A DNA stretch of 64,000 bases, from assembly GCA_001687465.1 (NCBI GenBank), contig LVLI01000251.1, forward strand, positions 62,001 through 126,000, in the 5' to 3' direction. Origin of the DNA: Halocafeteria seosinensis (Eukaryota > Sar > Bigyra > Bicosoecida). The notes below the pieces were generated by a model. It saw only the letters and a list, made by a program, of their open reading frames with translations. It was not told the DNA's origin and ran no database searches. Of this stretch, positions 35,548 to 46,617 are shown piece by piece. Made by a program: the position numbers and the translations under genes. The stretch's first letter is position 1. Each line of letters opens with the position of its first letter.

Positions 35548-37015
35548 CTACATATTTTCTATCCTGTTTTTCGTAAATAACGTCCCTTCCAATGTGGCGG
35601 CACCAGTGTCAGGTGTATGGATAGGGAGAAACCATTTCCTCCAGTCCTTCCCCATAACCAGTATCCAGTTGTTATATACACCAAAGTCGAACGGAAACGG
35701 GTTGCTGCAAGAAAAAGAAAAAACGCTTGGTCAACCAAACGAAAGTGCGAGGTGCCAAGTTGCATTTAGTACCATTCTTCCCCCATCTCTAGAGTGCTTC
35801 TTCCAATTAGAACGAAGTACGTATGTCCAACACCTAGGCCAATTAAGCTTACAGCGAAGCTAGCAACAAGTATGAACGCTGTCATTCTCCCGTATCTCAG
35901 ATCCTGCAAGGTGCGAGTACCTCGGCACACTGCAATTCCTGGAAAGGCTCCAATCTAGACTTACGCTTCCGTGTTCATTCCCTTCCAAGATAGCAGGTAG
36001 CCAAGTAAGCAGAACAAATGAGCATAGCAAGAGCCCGTAAATCAAGAATAAAAAGAATTGCTTATAATTGTAAAATCCGACGCAGTTTGATACCCACTGC
36101 AAACGAAGAATACTTTAAGTGAGCACCTAAGTAGAAGACAACTACCTAGAAGACTGAACTTACAGGACAGTAATGATCCATTTTCAGGATGCACTCATTC
36201 ATCAAATGGCAATGGTGAGATCTTGGCGGCTTAGCTGCTTGGCATTTTTCACACCACCGTACTCCGTATGGATGCAGTGTAGCTATATGACGGGAGACTG
36301 TATGGGCATACGCCCAATCCGATGCGCAATCTGCATCACTGGGCTGGGGTGAATTCCTTTCACTATCTCCATTTACGTTACCGTCTAATGATCCGGTTTC
36401 GACATCGCCGTTCGTTTCCACAGTATCAGAGCTACTGGGGCCGTTCTTGCTCCTTTCTCCCAGGGAAGCCAGCTGTCGAGGCGTACCACTGGAATCGTCG
36501 TGGTTGGTTATGAGAGGGTGTTCTTCCTCCAGACTTTCTTCCTCTTCGGGTTCATGCTCCCGTTCTTGAGTTCTCTTGGGAGAGGTCCCACGAAAGGGGT
36601 GAGAACCGTGTCGACGAGGTATACGTACTAACACTGCATCTTCGTTGATTCTTGAGCTATCCGCTTCCACATATGGCACGAGCACCAGTCCTTTCCCCTG
36701 GCGTGAGAGACTCTCTAAATTGAATTCACGGTAGTAATGGGTGTACCATTGGGGTACACGGCCTCCATGAGTAAATGTAGTTGCCATATAGGACCATAAT
36801 AGCATCGCCAAGAGCAGATGGAAAGGGAGATAAACCAGCAGTATTTGCTCCCAGGAGGGCGTAAACTCGCTCCTCTCTTGCCGCCTATGATAATAGGAGG
36901 CCGGAAGCGTCAATATGTACTCTGTATAAACGAAAAGGACCACTCCCAGCACCAAAGTCATGGGGAAAAAGCTGGCCGTCTTGGCCAGAACGCCGCGGCG
37001 TTTTGACAGAAACAT
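35548..37015 (-). CDS. DHHC-family protein S-acyltransferase with DHYC motif
   Basis: Four exons: 37015-36164, 36096-35965, 35903-35773 and 35704-35548; 423 residues. Two N-terminal membrane helices (TLVLGVVLFVYTEYIL; ILLVYLPFHLLLAMLLW) are followed by an exceptionally long acidic cytosolic loop of about 190 residues. The Cys-rich domain reads RWCEKCQAAKPPRSHHC, then NECILKMDHYCP and, across the intron, WVSNCVGFYNYKQF. The active motif is DHYC, as in yeast Akr1. The second Cys of the HCxxC pair is Met (HCHLM). Two more helices and the C-terminal NPFPFDFGVYNNW follow, then GKDWRKWFLPIH. It should palmitoylate membrane-associated proteins at the Golgi or plasma membrane. Confidence 0.88.
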
Positions 37016-37965
37016 GGTCTGCTGTTGACTAGTCGATTGCTCTCAGTGTATAAGTAGATAGATAGACAGATGCATAAATATCAGATATAACTACTTGCTA
37101 GGTTAACAGATATTGACATTACAGCGCCATTACGCCGTTGTTGCGGCTTGCTCAGAGAAGTTGCTCCCTTGCCAAACGGAAGTCTTGCAGTGAACTGCAG
37201 CAGTTCACTCACATGAAGCTGATTGCCATCGAACACAGTCATGCCTACAGCTAGTTTGATTGATGCAAGGTAATGGGGCCTTTAGTCCATGAAACTCGAT
37301 GGAGTCAACCACCACATTCAGTCCCGTTGGTTTACAACTCGGTATTTGATGCTACACGGTACCACTCCTCAACGCAACGTCGTCCCTCCAATAGCTGTTG
37401 CACAATACACAAACCTCATTCAGCTGCTCGTCCCTTCAGGAGGCTCCCGATCAACACGAATCCGGTGTTTACGTGCGTGTATCCGTTCAAATTATTCTCC
37501 CAGACAGTCCAGACTCTGAGGAGTCCACTCTTCCCTACCAATGTTGCTTACAACTCTGTATAAATTGACCATGTAGATGAACACACCTCTTCCCGCTGGC
37601 ACAGTATGCCATGACTATGGCCAAGGCTATGACGCTGACAGTCCGTGGACAGTTTCTGCGGGAAAAGTCAGCGTGGAAACTGTTCATGGGACAGGTCCAT
37701 GAGGGTCCCTTTGTTGCACATACTCCACCTTACGTTAAAGGCATTGAGTTTGTTTGGCAATTGCGTCCAAGATAAGAGCAAAGAGTGTTAAAGATCCAAA
37801 CGGGGACCGTCGGAACGCTTTGCAACGGACGACGTGCGTGGTCACTCAGAGTTCAATCACCCCCCCACCATTCTGGAATTTTGAGCTCAAATACAGCATA
37901 TTTACAGCTGATACAGAGAGTTGAATCCTCTTGGTGGTTTAAGTTGCCTCTAAGAACGCCATAAA
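37016..37965 (+). other. Intergenic region with unplaced coding-like pieces
   Basis: Between the divergent DHHC and P2X genes. Plus-strand pieces look coding-like: MPTASLIDA at 37241, then frames around 37430-37560 (for example NPVFTCVYPFKLFSQTVQTL) and 37580-37690 (VCHDYGQGYDADSPWTVSAG). They cannot be joined without a stop or an impossibly short intron. This may be a broken gene or unread 5' exons. No family recognised. Confidence 0.3.
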
Positions 37966-40900
37966 ATGAGTATCGGATCGGCTGCATGGGCTTTTATGAG
38001 CACATTTCGTGCTAAAAAGAGAGTGCATGTAAACAGTAAGCTGATAGCGCCATTTCATATTATCGTAAAGAGGGTCTATACGTGCACTTCGTTTTAACGC
38101 AGACGAGAAGTGGGCTTTACTGCAATGGCTAATCGCATCAGGTGAGTCTGTTCCTCGGAAACAAAAAGACATTCACTATGTAATCGCTTGTATCCTTTTC
38201 ACAGCTGTAATCCTGTACCTCTTCTTTCATATGTGGGGAGGTAAGCATCCAAACTGAGAAACGAATCGATAGCCTTTGATTTCGATATTACTGTGGCCGT
38301 ATGCAGGCATGAGCTTTATCAGATACAGACCAGTGAATGGGCTCGCGAGTGTCCAGGCAAGGGCTATGGGAAACTTTGCTGCCTCGCAAGGATCTGACTA
38401 TTGCAGCAGCGCAGCTTATTCTACCTCTTTCGGAGAACCGTAAGTGTGATACTTACAGCTAAAGCTGGGCCATCCTCTATCTGACATCGTTCGTAGTCGA
38501 CAAACAGATGGAGCGGAAGCAACATTCCATGTAGAAGTGTTGGATTGGACGATGTCATTGTTTCACGTAACCCGGATTCAATCTCAATCACCACTTTTGT
38601 GGCTGAGAGGTACGCAAGTCCAATCTCTGTGACTGCAAAATCAAGGTATCCTCGGATATTGTGTTCGAAATCTGTCTTGGCAGTAATCAAGGCGATACGG
38701 ACTCTCCAACCAGTCGCTATGTAAGTGAAGGTGGACTTTGCTGAGACAGCAAAGCTAATACGTCTTCTGGTTTTCTTTCGTTTTTTCCAGTTCACCGAAA
38801 ACTCAGAATTGGTTGAATTATCCATAGCGCACAAGTTTTCTCATGTTGGATCAACCGAGGTGGGAACGAATACTGCTTGCACACTCCGTGATACTTCAAA
38901 TAACCGTTTGAAATCGTTTCGTGGAGGATCTCCTATCACCGTTACCGTCACAGAGCTGTTAAATGCGGCGGGTATGTCTATGGTATCGCATTGTTCAATG
39001 CCTTGGAAAAGCCATACCTAAGAATTGGTGGGAAGTCACAGGTATATCTCTGGATGAAGAGCGCACTTACACTCTTCCCGGTGGTAACGAAGTTTCGGCT
39101 TTTCCACGAAACGCGGGAATTAGTCTAGTCATAGACATTGAGTATCAGAACTATGCATCCAATTTTCAGCTAGAGCAAGATGAATGTTATATTCACGTCA
39201 GGGAAACTGAGCGGCAGACTGGGCTCATAACCTATGTACCGACTCGAGGAACTCCTTCAAACACAGATGCGAAGTATGGACTAAGAATTGCGGTCAATGT
39301 AAGCGGGCGCATTGGCAAGGCAGATCCGTATGCAGTTATTTTAGCGGGAATAATAGTAGGTGGCCAAATTTATCTTGCTATGCCAGTAAGGTCTACCCTT
39401 GCCTGTCGCCATAATACAGGGAATAGTGTTGTTCTGGGCTCTAACGGACGTACTTTCCTGGATTGCACTGTATCGGTCATCGGAAATGAGGCAAGCGATA
39501 ATGGGAGATGACGAAAAGAAGCTAGCTACCACTGATAGTGTACGGTTCTATTAACTCACGGTAATTGTACGTGCTAGGGCATGCGCTAGGTTGTTTATGC
39601 AGAAGACGGGACACTGCGTCAAGAGAGATGAACTACGGTCTCTTTTGCGTACACTTTGGACGGATTTCTCCGAGCTTGGGATCACCATTAAAACGGTTCC
39701 TCTTCGCTGCACCACTAAGAACATTTTCTTGTCTTGGGAAGAGTTTGTTGGCTTTGTTGAAACCGAAAACCGGTGCTATACAGACGAGCGAATGAAAAAG
39801 AATGAGAACTCAAGAGTCCTCAGCAATGTAGCCAGAAAATCCGATGTCGAATCTCAAAGACATGAGCAGTTGACTGTAATAGTAGGGGATGAGTCCCAAG
39901 AAAGCGTTGGCGACGTATTGAAGGAAGAGAGTGACGATGATGCTGGGGACGAAGAGGAGGAAATGGACCAAATGGATGTCACTGAACCCGCTACCGCGTC
40001 CGCAGCTCTCCAGCCAGTGCAACATTCGCAAAATGTTGTGCTCATTGGGAATCTGGAAAATGCAAACAGCAAGGACAGCAGCATACTTGAGGCAGCTTCA
40101 AATGGATTTACGGACGTAATTTCCTCCGAAGGACCGGACACGGTGAGATCGGAGTTAAGTACTACAAACGTAGGTCCAGAAACCACCTCTACCACAGCGT
40201 ACACCGAAGTTGACGAAACGACCGTCACCCATGGTCAAATTAATCTCAACAATGCTAATGGAGACGATACGGTAGAATTAAATGATAAGACACCGCTAAA
40301 CGTTGATGAGAACTTGACTTGTCATGAATCGGCTGGTACTGGTACTACATCAGGCTCTGAGCAGCTTCATGAAACTGAGCCTGAAAACCAGAATGAAACG
40401 GTGTTTCCACAATACTCGCAAAATAATGGCGTGACTGAAAATGCTCTAGAGGAATGTCAAAGGCAGGGGACTTACGAGGAATTGGCTGGTACTGTCACAG
40501 CATCAGCCACTGAGCACCTTCACGATACTGAGCTTGAAAACCAGAATGAATCGATTCTTCTACAATCTTCGCAAAATGAGGGCAACGTCCACTTGTCTAT
40601 GACTGAAAGTTCTCCAGAAGAGCGTCAAGAGCAGGGGACCGAGCCTTTGGAACAGCACCAAGGTGCTGAGCCTGGAGATATTGATGTTTCACCCTCTGGA
40701 GCTTCTGAAAACATTGACGATGAGAACGTTCTAAGAGACGGCCAAGAGCAACACAATGAGGATACACAAAATATAATTGATGAGAAACCCGATGGTTCGC
40801 CGGCCGATGGCGAGCCTCATCTCCTTTCCAGGGATGAGCAAATCCTTAGTGTGGATGACCAGCTCACGGGGAACGAACTGCCGTCCGAAGAGTGTGGGCA

Positions 40901-43900
40901 GTCCTCAGTTGAAATCCATGAGCAACAAGAGAGTAAAACAAGACTGCAAGATGTCCACGGTGACGAACAAACCCTAGCACAAGAGTCTGGGGCCCGTGTC
41001 ATAGTAGCTAGTGAAAGTAGCAGCGAGTTCCCCGGAGACAAAAGAGCAGGGGGTGGAGAGGTGGAACTGGCAACTTTACCGAATGATACCGCATGGATGA
41101 CTCAGTCGGAAACGGAAAGCAAAGATCAATTAAGTACACAGACCACCGCTGAAGTAGAGGAACGAGAACTCGCACACAAGAATAGTGCGGAAGTTTCTTT
41201 AATGCGAGCTCAAACTGAGAATATCACCATAACGTCTAAAGTTTATCCTGTAGATCGAAAGAAGAAAAAGCGCCGAAAAAAAGGTAACCAATCTGCTTCG
41301 AACGTACTGGAAATAAGAGACGATGAAACTCCAGATAGCTCCAGACGATCCCAGAGTGTCAATCCGAGAGCTCACCCTGTTGTCACGGAGGAAGACGTTG
41401 ATGGAGACCAACACTCGAAGACAGTCTTCGTAGAGGCGTCAAGAGCATTGAATGTGGAAGACCAGCAGCCAACTCTAAATGACGAGAAACCTGTCGAGCT
41501 TGCTAGTCCGAAGGGTGACAACGAGAATACTTCCGTCCGCAGCACATCCTCTGAAAGTTATAAGGGTAATTTAGAACCTGTTGACGGTTTAGGTGAGTTT
41601 ATCTGCTGGTAATGTATCTTCGGTTCTAACCAATGTGTTTCGTATTTTCCCCAGAGCTACTCCCACGCCCTCAAAGCAATTCCTTCTCGGTCGACTCGGG
41701 GATTTTAACTAGCCGGAGAAGCAGGATGAACGAGGAATCAAATGTTGATGAAGAGACACATCCAGAGGAAGTCGACATACTACGTCAGTCTTACTCAGGA
41801 CCTGCTACATACGCGAACACCTCTGGTTCTGTCGAGAAAAGCGAACGCAGGGGATCGTTTTCCGAAGCGCATAGCGGAGAAGTGCTTTCTATTGTGTTCG
41901 ATAGCTGGAAACGGTGGACCCAAAAATCGTTAGAGGAAAGGCAACAATACGCCGGACAATACGGATTGTCCACTACTACACCTGAATACAGTAACTCGGA
42001 TAACTTCGTTACCATCGAAGCTACCTCGTTTTCTAAAGAACTACCTAAACGAAGCTCCCAGAAATCAAGGAGGGGAGACCACACTCCTCATGAGAGTAAT
42101 CAGGATGCTCCGAGGAGTCCTGCCCAAAAGCAGGGCGACCAGGAATCGAACGACGATGTTTTGCGTGACTCTATCGGTATCGAAGAAGTCCAGGTGGGTG
42201 ACGTTGAAGAGTCTAAATACTATGCAACTCCTACTAGCAGAAATACCGAGAGGTTGTCTACTGTGGCCAAGTATAATACCGCCGCTGACTGTATGGACAT
42301 TGAATCCTCCTCCCGGGAGCCACCTCAAGGAAACTCTCAGGAAGTAGGAAGCGAAGAACAGCTGAGCTCGTCCATGAGTCATCCACGGACGAACATGAAG
42401 GACGGCCAGGAATTAAACAATGATGTCTTGGGTGACTCCATCGGCATCAACGTCACCAATGGTAGCCTCCAGGATGTCAACTCCAAAGGCTATGCGACTA
42501 TGACTAGCGGAAAGAGCGAAAGAGTGAGCAATAGTGAAGGCACGCAGATTCCCGAAAGTTCATCAAGAGAGCGTCCACACATGTCATCAGATCAAAGTCA
42601 TATGAGCTTAGCCGACCTCGAAAGAATAGCTGTGGATGCGGATATGCCAAGCTACAACGTTGAAGCATTACTGAGGGTGGCCAAGTCCCCGTCAACTTAT
42701 TACATCGATGATGACATTCCCCCCAATCATCACGAAGAAGATTCGAATGCAGTAGGAGTTGCACGATCCCGTTCCACGAAAAGCTCTCGGAGCGCATCAG
42801 GAAGAGAAGGTAACTCCAGCAACCTCGAGGCCAAATTGTCTTTCCGTAAGCGCCCCGTGCATGACGAGGACCAAGAGGAGCAACTTCGTACCCCTCGTCG
42901 TGCACTGACCAGGAGACTCTCTCGACATACTATGTCAAGCAGATCTAAAGGCTTTGGGACCTCTGATGGTAGCAAAGCAAACAGTACTCCGGGAACTGAA
43001 GAAACTGAGAATAGATCGCTGACGCGCACGAAGAGTGCGTATATTGCCCCAGACCTGGCTTTCGCTGCGACAGGAAATGCTTTCAGTCCAGCCATATGCG
43101 GAGGAACTCTGAATTCGAAGCCCTTATCTAAGAAGCACTCCATGCGATCGAAGAAAGTGAGCAGTGAATGGGATGAGGGTAATGGAATTGATAGAAGACA
43201 TGATAGGGCTAGCACGGATTTTGATGACGACAGACACGGTGACACAGCAGAGCATTCACGAAAACGGCGTGGACGTAGTACGTCAGACGTCCGTAGCCGT
43301 GACTCGCAGAGAAGTATGAAATCTTCAGCCAGCATGCATCAAATGCGAGGATATGCGACGGCAACCGAGGGAGCTCATCAGAATCCGTCACACAATCGTT
43401 CCCGCAGCTCCCATACTCATCATACTCGCGAGTCACAAGAAGACGTGCACCACTCATATAGCAAACTGTTTCCTGCCGCAAGCAGCTACCAACTAATGTC
43501 ACACTCCAGAAATGCTGAAAACGCCCTCAGTGCACCCAGAGGTGCTAGCGAGGAAAATGGTAGACATGAGACGCGCAGTGAAAGTCGACGACGTAAAAAG
43601 CACTCCCATCGCAAGCATTCGAGCAGACATTCAGATGGAATTTCAAGAGAGAACTCTCCACAGCGTGTTTACCAAAACGTTGGGCCTGCGCAACAACCTG
43701 TGATGGCTCTTGTAGCTGGGGAAGCCTACAGGCAGCACGCCGCAGAACAGGAGCAAATAGCTCGTCGACAAGAATATGAAAGGCAAAGATACGAGTGGGA
43801 GCAACAGCTGCGGAGACAACAGCATGAATTGGCGCTACGGAGACAGCACGAAGAGGCGCGGCGCAAGCTGATCGAAGATTCCCGTCAGCAGCAAATTGAA

Positions 43901-44116
43901 TATCAACGCCAAAGATTAATGGCGCCAGCCTTTCAAGGGCCATACCAGATGCCACCTTATCAGCAACAAATGCAATCCTTCGGGTCGCAGGGACCATTAC
44001 AACCATATAACGCCCCTCATCCTACTTCTCAAGCGTTTGTCGGCCAGCCAGTTGTAAGACCTCAATACCCCCAGCCAGGTATACAGCCCTACCCCCCTCA
44101 AGGTAGAAGGTATTGA
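37966..44116 (+). CDS. P2X-type ligand-gated cation channel with giant cytoplasmic tail
   Basis: Eleven exons in phase: 37966-38035, 38103-38141, 38205-38240, 38307-38439, 38514-38609, 38684-38720, 38791-38971, 39042-39355, 39420-39539, 39603-41592 and 41655-44116; about 1,825 residues. A short cytosolic N-terminus with a TFRAKK sequence precedes TM1 (LLQWLIASAVILYLFFHMWG). The ectodomain begins YRPVNGLASVQARAMG, aligning with the P2X start (SSVTTKVKG), and ends YGLRIAVNVSGRIGKAD, matching P2X GIRFDILVFGxxGKFD. TM2 is PYAVILAGIIGIVLFWALTD then VLSWIALY, with the conserved Asp. The ectodomain has only about four Cys. The tail is acidic, Ser/Gln/Arg-rich, with internal repeats, and ends in a Gln/Arg coiled coil and Pro/Gln segment. 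The exon 5 acceptor (GAG) is the weakest junction. Confidence 0.72.
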
Positions 44117-44222
44117 GCTCAAACTATCGAACAATTATACATGTAAGACAGATGTCGTGGTATGATCTCTTTCAACATTCAGTGTGAACATTCGTATTGC
44201 TGCCCAACCAAATAGCTGCATC

Positions 44223-44594
44223 TCACACATAGATTCCTGCCCAGAGAGCCAGGAAAAGCATTCCTGACCCAAGACAAATGGAGGCCACCACCGCTGAGGC
44301 CATCTCCTTCCAAAAGTGTCGTACAACTTTCGCTTCTACATCTGGCTGCAAAAATAGGTTGATCCAATCTGATAATATCCCCCCTTTGGACTCTACGGGC
44401 TTATTCGCATCGCCGCCGCTGTTATTCTTGCGTTTTGCTGGGCTCCCATGAGCTGAATTCGATTCCAGCGGAATGCGTTCCACCGTCCCTATGAAGAAGT
44501 AAATGGTTGCCATGAATCCACAAAGTAATAAGACGCCCGCCAGAGGAGCAAATAATTCCCTAGGAACCGGTGGTGCGTACACTGTAGCTACCAT
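44223..44594 (-). CDS. Oligosaccharyltransferase subunit OST5 / TMEM258
   Basis: Single exon, 123 residues. Two membrane helices: LFAPLAGVLLLCGFMATIYF near the N-terminus and VVASICLGSGMLFLALWAGI at the end. The start YAPPVPRELFAPL and the ending FLALWAGIYV match TMEM258/OST5 (YTSPVNPAVFPHL ... LLLWVGIYV). Known homologues have about 79-86 residues; here the loop between the helices is enlarged by a polar insert (SPAKRKNNSGGDANKPVESK). The subunit sits in the ER oligosaccharyltransferase complex that N-glycosylates proteins. It converges on the P2X gene with 106 bases between stops. Confidence 0.88.
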   Translation of the reverse strand: MVATVYAPPVPRELFAPLAGVLLLCGFMATIYFFIGTVERIPLESNSAHGSPAKRKNNSGGDANKPVESKGGILSDWINLFLQPDVEAKVVRHFWKEMASAVVASICLGSGMLFLALWAGIYV

Positions 44595-45058
44595 ATTGCT
44601 TATAGCTTCGCCTGTGGACGCAAACCAAAGTATCTACTGTCGGCCACTGTTGATCGTTCCTTCACCTCGGGTATTCGCTTACCTTGTTTCTTTTCTCGTG
44701 TAACTAGATCTGCATCAAAGATCGAAATTGTACGTACCAATCCATACACAGAGTGTAACCGGCTGCTGTTTAACTGTAGCTGTAGAGTCTCATGACTGGC
44801 GGCTGCCAGCCGGGCCGGGCGGGCCCGGGCTTGTAGCCCGGTGTCAGGCACAACGTGACAAAGTGTCACAGGCTGTGTCACAGAGTTGTGCTCCCACTTG
44901 AAGGAATTCAAAGAGCTACTTCCAGTATATTTGGTGGTCGAACTAGCAAAGCAATTACCGCAGGGCGTGTGACTGTCCGCGCTGTTACTTTGTTGTTCTG
45001 AGGCCACACCAGTGCTGCACGTACATGTATTCCCCAAAGCTTGCGGAGGGAATCAAGT
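44595..45058. other. Intergenic region with GC-rich palindromic block
   Basis: Upstream DNA shared by OST5 (-) and the first TTL-like gene (+). It contains a GC-rich block at 44795-44842 with two small hairpins, TGGC-GGC-T-GCCA and CCGGGC-TTGTA-GCCCGG. A 145-codon minus-strand frame across it (starting MGNTCTC) looks like chance. Confidence 0.4.
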
Positions 45059-46576
45059 ATGCTTACAAAGTGGATGGCTCCGTTCATTATAGCAATGATG
45101 ATTCTTTCTCCTGAGGACTCTGCGCGAGCTACTATTTTAGGGGCAAGTACGACGTCCTTGGTTGCAGGGAAAGAAACGACGGATGCTGTACTAAACCAAA
45201 TCGATCGGCTCTGGAGAGATTCGAAGAAAGATGAGAGAGTGAGGTTGCGCTGGGCTTTGGCAGGTGCCTCGAACAAGTACAACCGAGTCTACAATGACGT
45301 GAAAGATACCCTGGCTCTTCACTTTAACATGGTTGAAGACACAAAACGTTTCAATATTCTTTTCGATATATCTATAGACACGAAGCAGATCCTGAAACTT
45401 CCTGGTTGGAATGGAGAGGAGCACATCTTTTCCAAGGTGGCTCCTAACACTCGAGTGTTACGTATTCCCAACCTTCAGTTCGAAACTGCAAACAGGAGCA
45501 GACTATGTGAAATATCAAACAGAGGCTTTAGAGAAACAGGGTTAAGAATAGCTCCACCGTGCTTTGATGGGCCTGTTAAAGATCTCCAGAGTGCGATGCA
45601 ACTTTTCTCATCGACCAAAGCATGGATCTTTAAAAAGTACGGTACTTCGGGTGGAAAGGGTCAACAAATCGTTCCCAGAAACACCTTGCAAAGTTACATT
45701 GCAGAAGAAGGTGTCCTACAAGCCCTAATTGAACCAGTTCCGTTGTACGGTAGAAAGGCTGACTTACGCATTTACGCCGTTATTTGTTCCTTTGATCCTC
45801 CGCGGATATACATCTCTAGAAACGGATATGTTCGTATAGGCTCAAAGGACATGTCCAAGCCAACGAACTTCGGTTATGTTTCGCGAACGGGACAAGAAAT
45901 ATACCATCAGACTCGTGCTTCCGAACAAACGCTTTCGTCAATTTCAACTCTAGGGCACTACTGGAGTTTGCTCAGGTCCATAGGAATAAATGTGAATAGA
46001 CTATGGAAGAGGCTGAAGAAAAAGATTGCACTAGCATTCTTGCTCTCAGGTCAAAACAAGTTTGGTTGCAAGACAAACAAAGTTCCGTACCCGTGCGGGT
46101 CGGCCACAGCGGCGGTAACAATTGATGTCATCATTGCTAGCACTGGAGAGCCGTTTATAATGGAAATTATGACTTCCGCTGGCAATTTCAAACCGCCAGG
46201 GACATTTGGCCAGTTGCATGGCGGCATCGAAGCTCGAAAGGCCCTGTGGGGGGGATATGCTTTACAGATGTCAGCACTGACAGAAAAGCACATGCGCATA
46301 AAGCATTTGAGTTATTTAAGAAATACAAACGTTACGAGTCTACTACGACAACTTCGCAAGTATTCGGTTGAGGAAGGTGTAAGACTGTTGACTGATATGA
46401 CAGTAGAGAGACAGTTCTCTTGTCATGTAAACTACGAGAGCATTTTACCATCCTTAACTTGGAATGGCTTCTCGAAGTTCATTGGCCCAGATGAGGAGAT
46501 TCTCTATGAAATCCACCGGCACCTGTCGATATTGAGCGGATTTTCTAAGAGTTCATGCGTTCAGTTCAAGTTTTGA
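45059..46576 (+). CDS. Secreted TTL-like (tubulin-tyrosine-ligase-like) ATP-grasp protein, copy 1
   Basis: Intronless, 505 residues from ATG 45059 (an upstream TTG frame was ignored). A signal peptide, LTKWMAPFIIAMMILSPEDS, opens the protein. The body follows the TTL order: RLRWALAG, then WIFKKYGTSGGKGQQI (the ATP-binding Lys and Gly-rich loop of TTL, WIxKPxxxSxGxGI), LYGRKADLRIYAVICSFDPP then RIYISRNGYVRIG (TTL: KFDLRxYVLVTSFDPLxxYxYxxGxxR), GHYWSLLRSIGINVNRLW, and a late VTIDVII...EPFIMEIMTSAGN in place of the TTL EVNxSP. It is predicted to ligate an amino acid to a protein, but in the secretory route rather than on cytosolic tubulin. It ends in the cluster-wide FKF motif. Confidence 0.7.
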   Translation: MLTKWMAPFIIAMMILSPEDSARATILGASTTSLVAGKETTDAVLNQIDRLWRDSKKDERVRLRWALAGASNKYNRVYNDVKDTLALHFNMVEDTKRFNILFDISIDTKQILKLPGWNGEEHIFSKVAPNTRVLRIPNLQFETANRSRLCEISNRGFRETGLRIAPPCFDGPVKDLQSAMQLFSSTKAWIFKKYGTSGGKGQQIVPRNTLQSYIAEEGVLQALIEPVPLYGRKADLRIYAVICSFDPPRIYISRNGYVRIGSKDMSKPTNFGYVSRTGQEIYHQTRASEQTLSSISTLGHYWSLLRSIGINVNRLWKRLKKKIALAFLLSGQNKFGCKTNKVPYPCGSATAAVTIDVIIASTGEPFIMEIMTSAGNFKPPGTFGQLHGGIEARKALWGGYALQMSALTEKHMRIKHLSYLRNTNVTSLLRQLRKYSVEEGVRLLTDMTVERQFSCHVNYESILPSLTWNGFSKFIGPDEEILYEIHRHLSILSGFSKSSCVQFKF

Positions 46577-46617
46577 TATGATCCGATAACGTTGGAAGAG
46601 TTCAACCAGGATATGGC

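Noticed and set aside
39386-39419. A 34-base intron in the P2X gene after IYLAMP
   Set aside because: Far shorter than the other introns. A donor at 39356 gives a 64-base intron in the same phase and a better TM2.
44600-45037. 145-codon minus-strand frame starting MGNTCTC, suggesting an acylated protein
   Set aside because: It crosses a GC-rich palindromic block and has no domain or splice support; it looks like a chance open frame.
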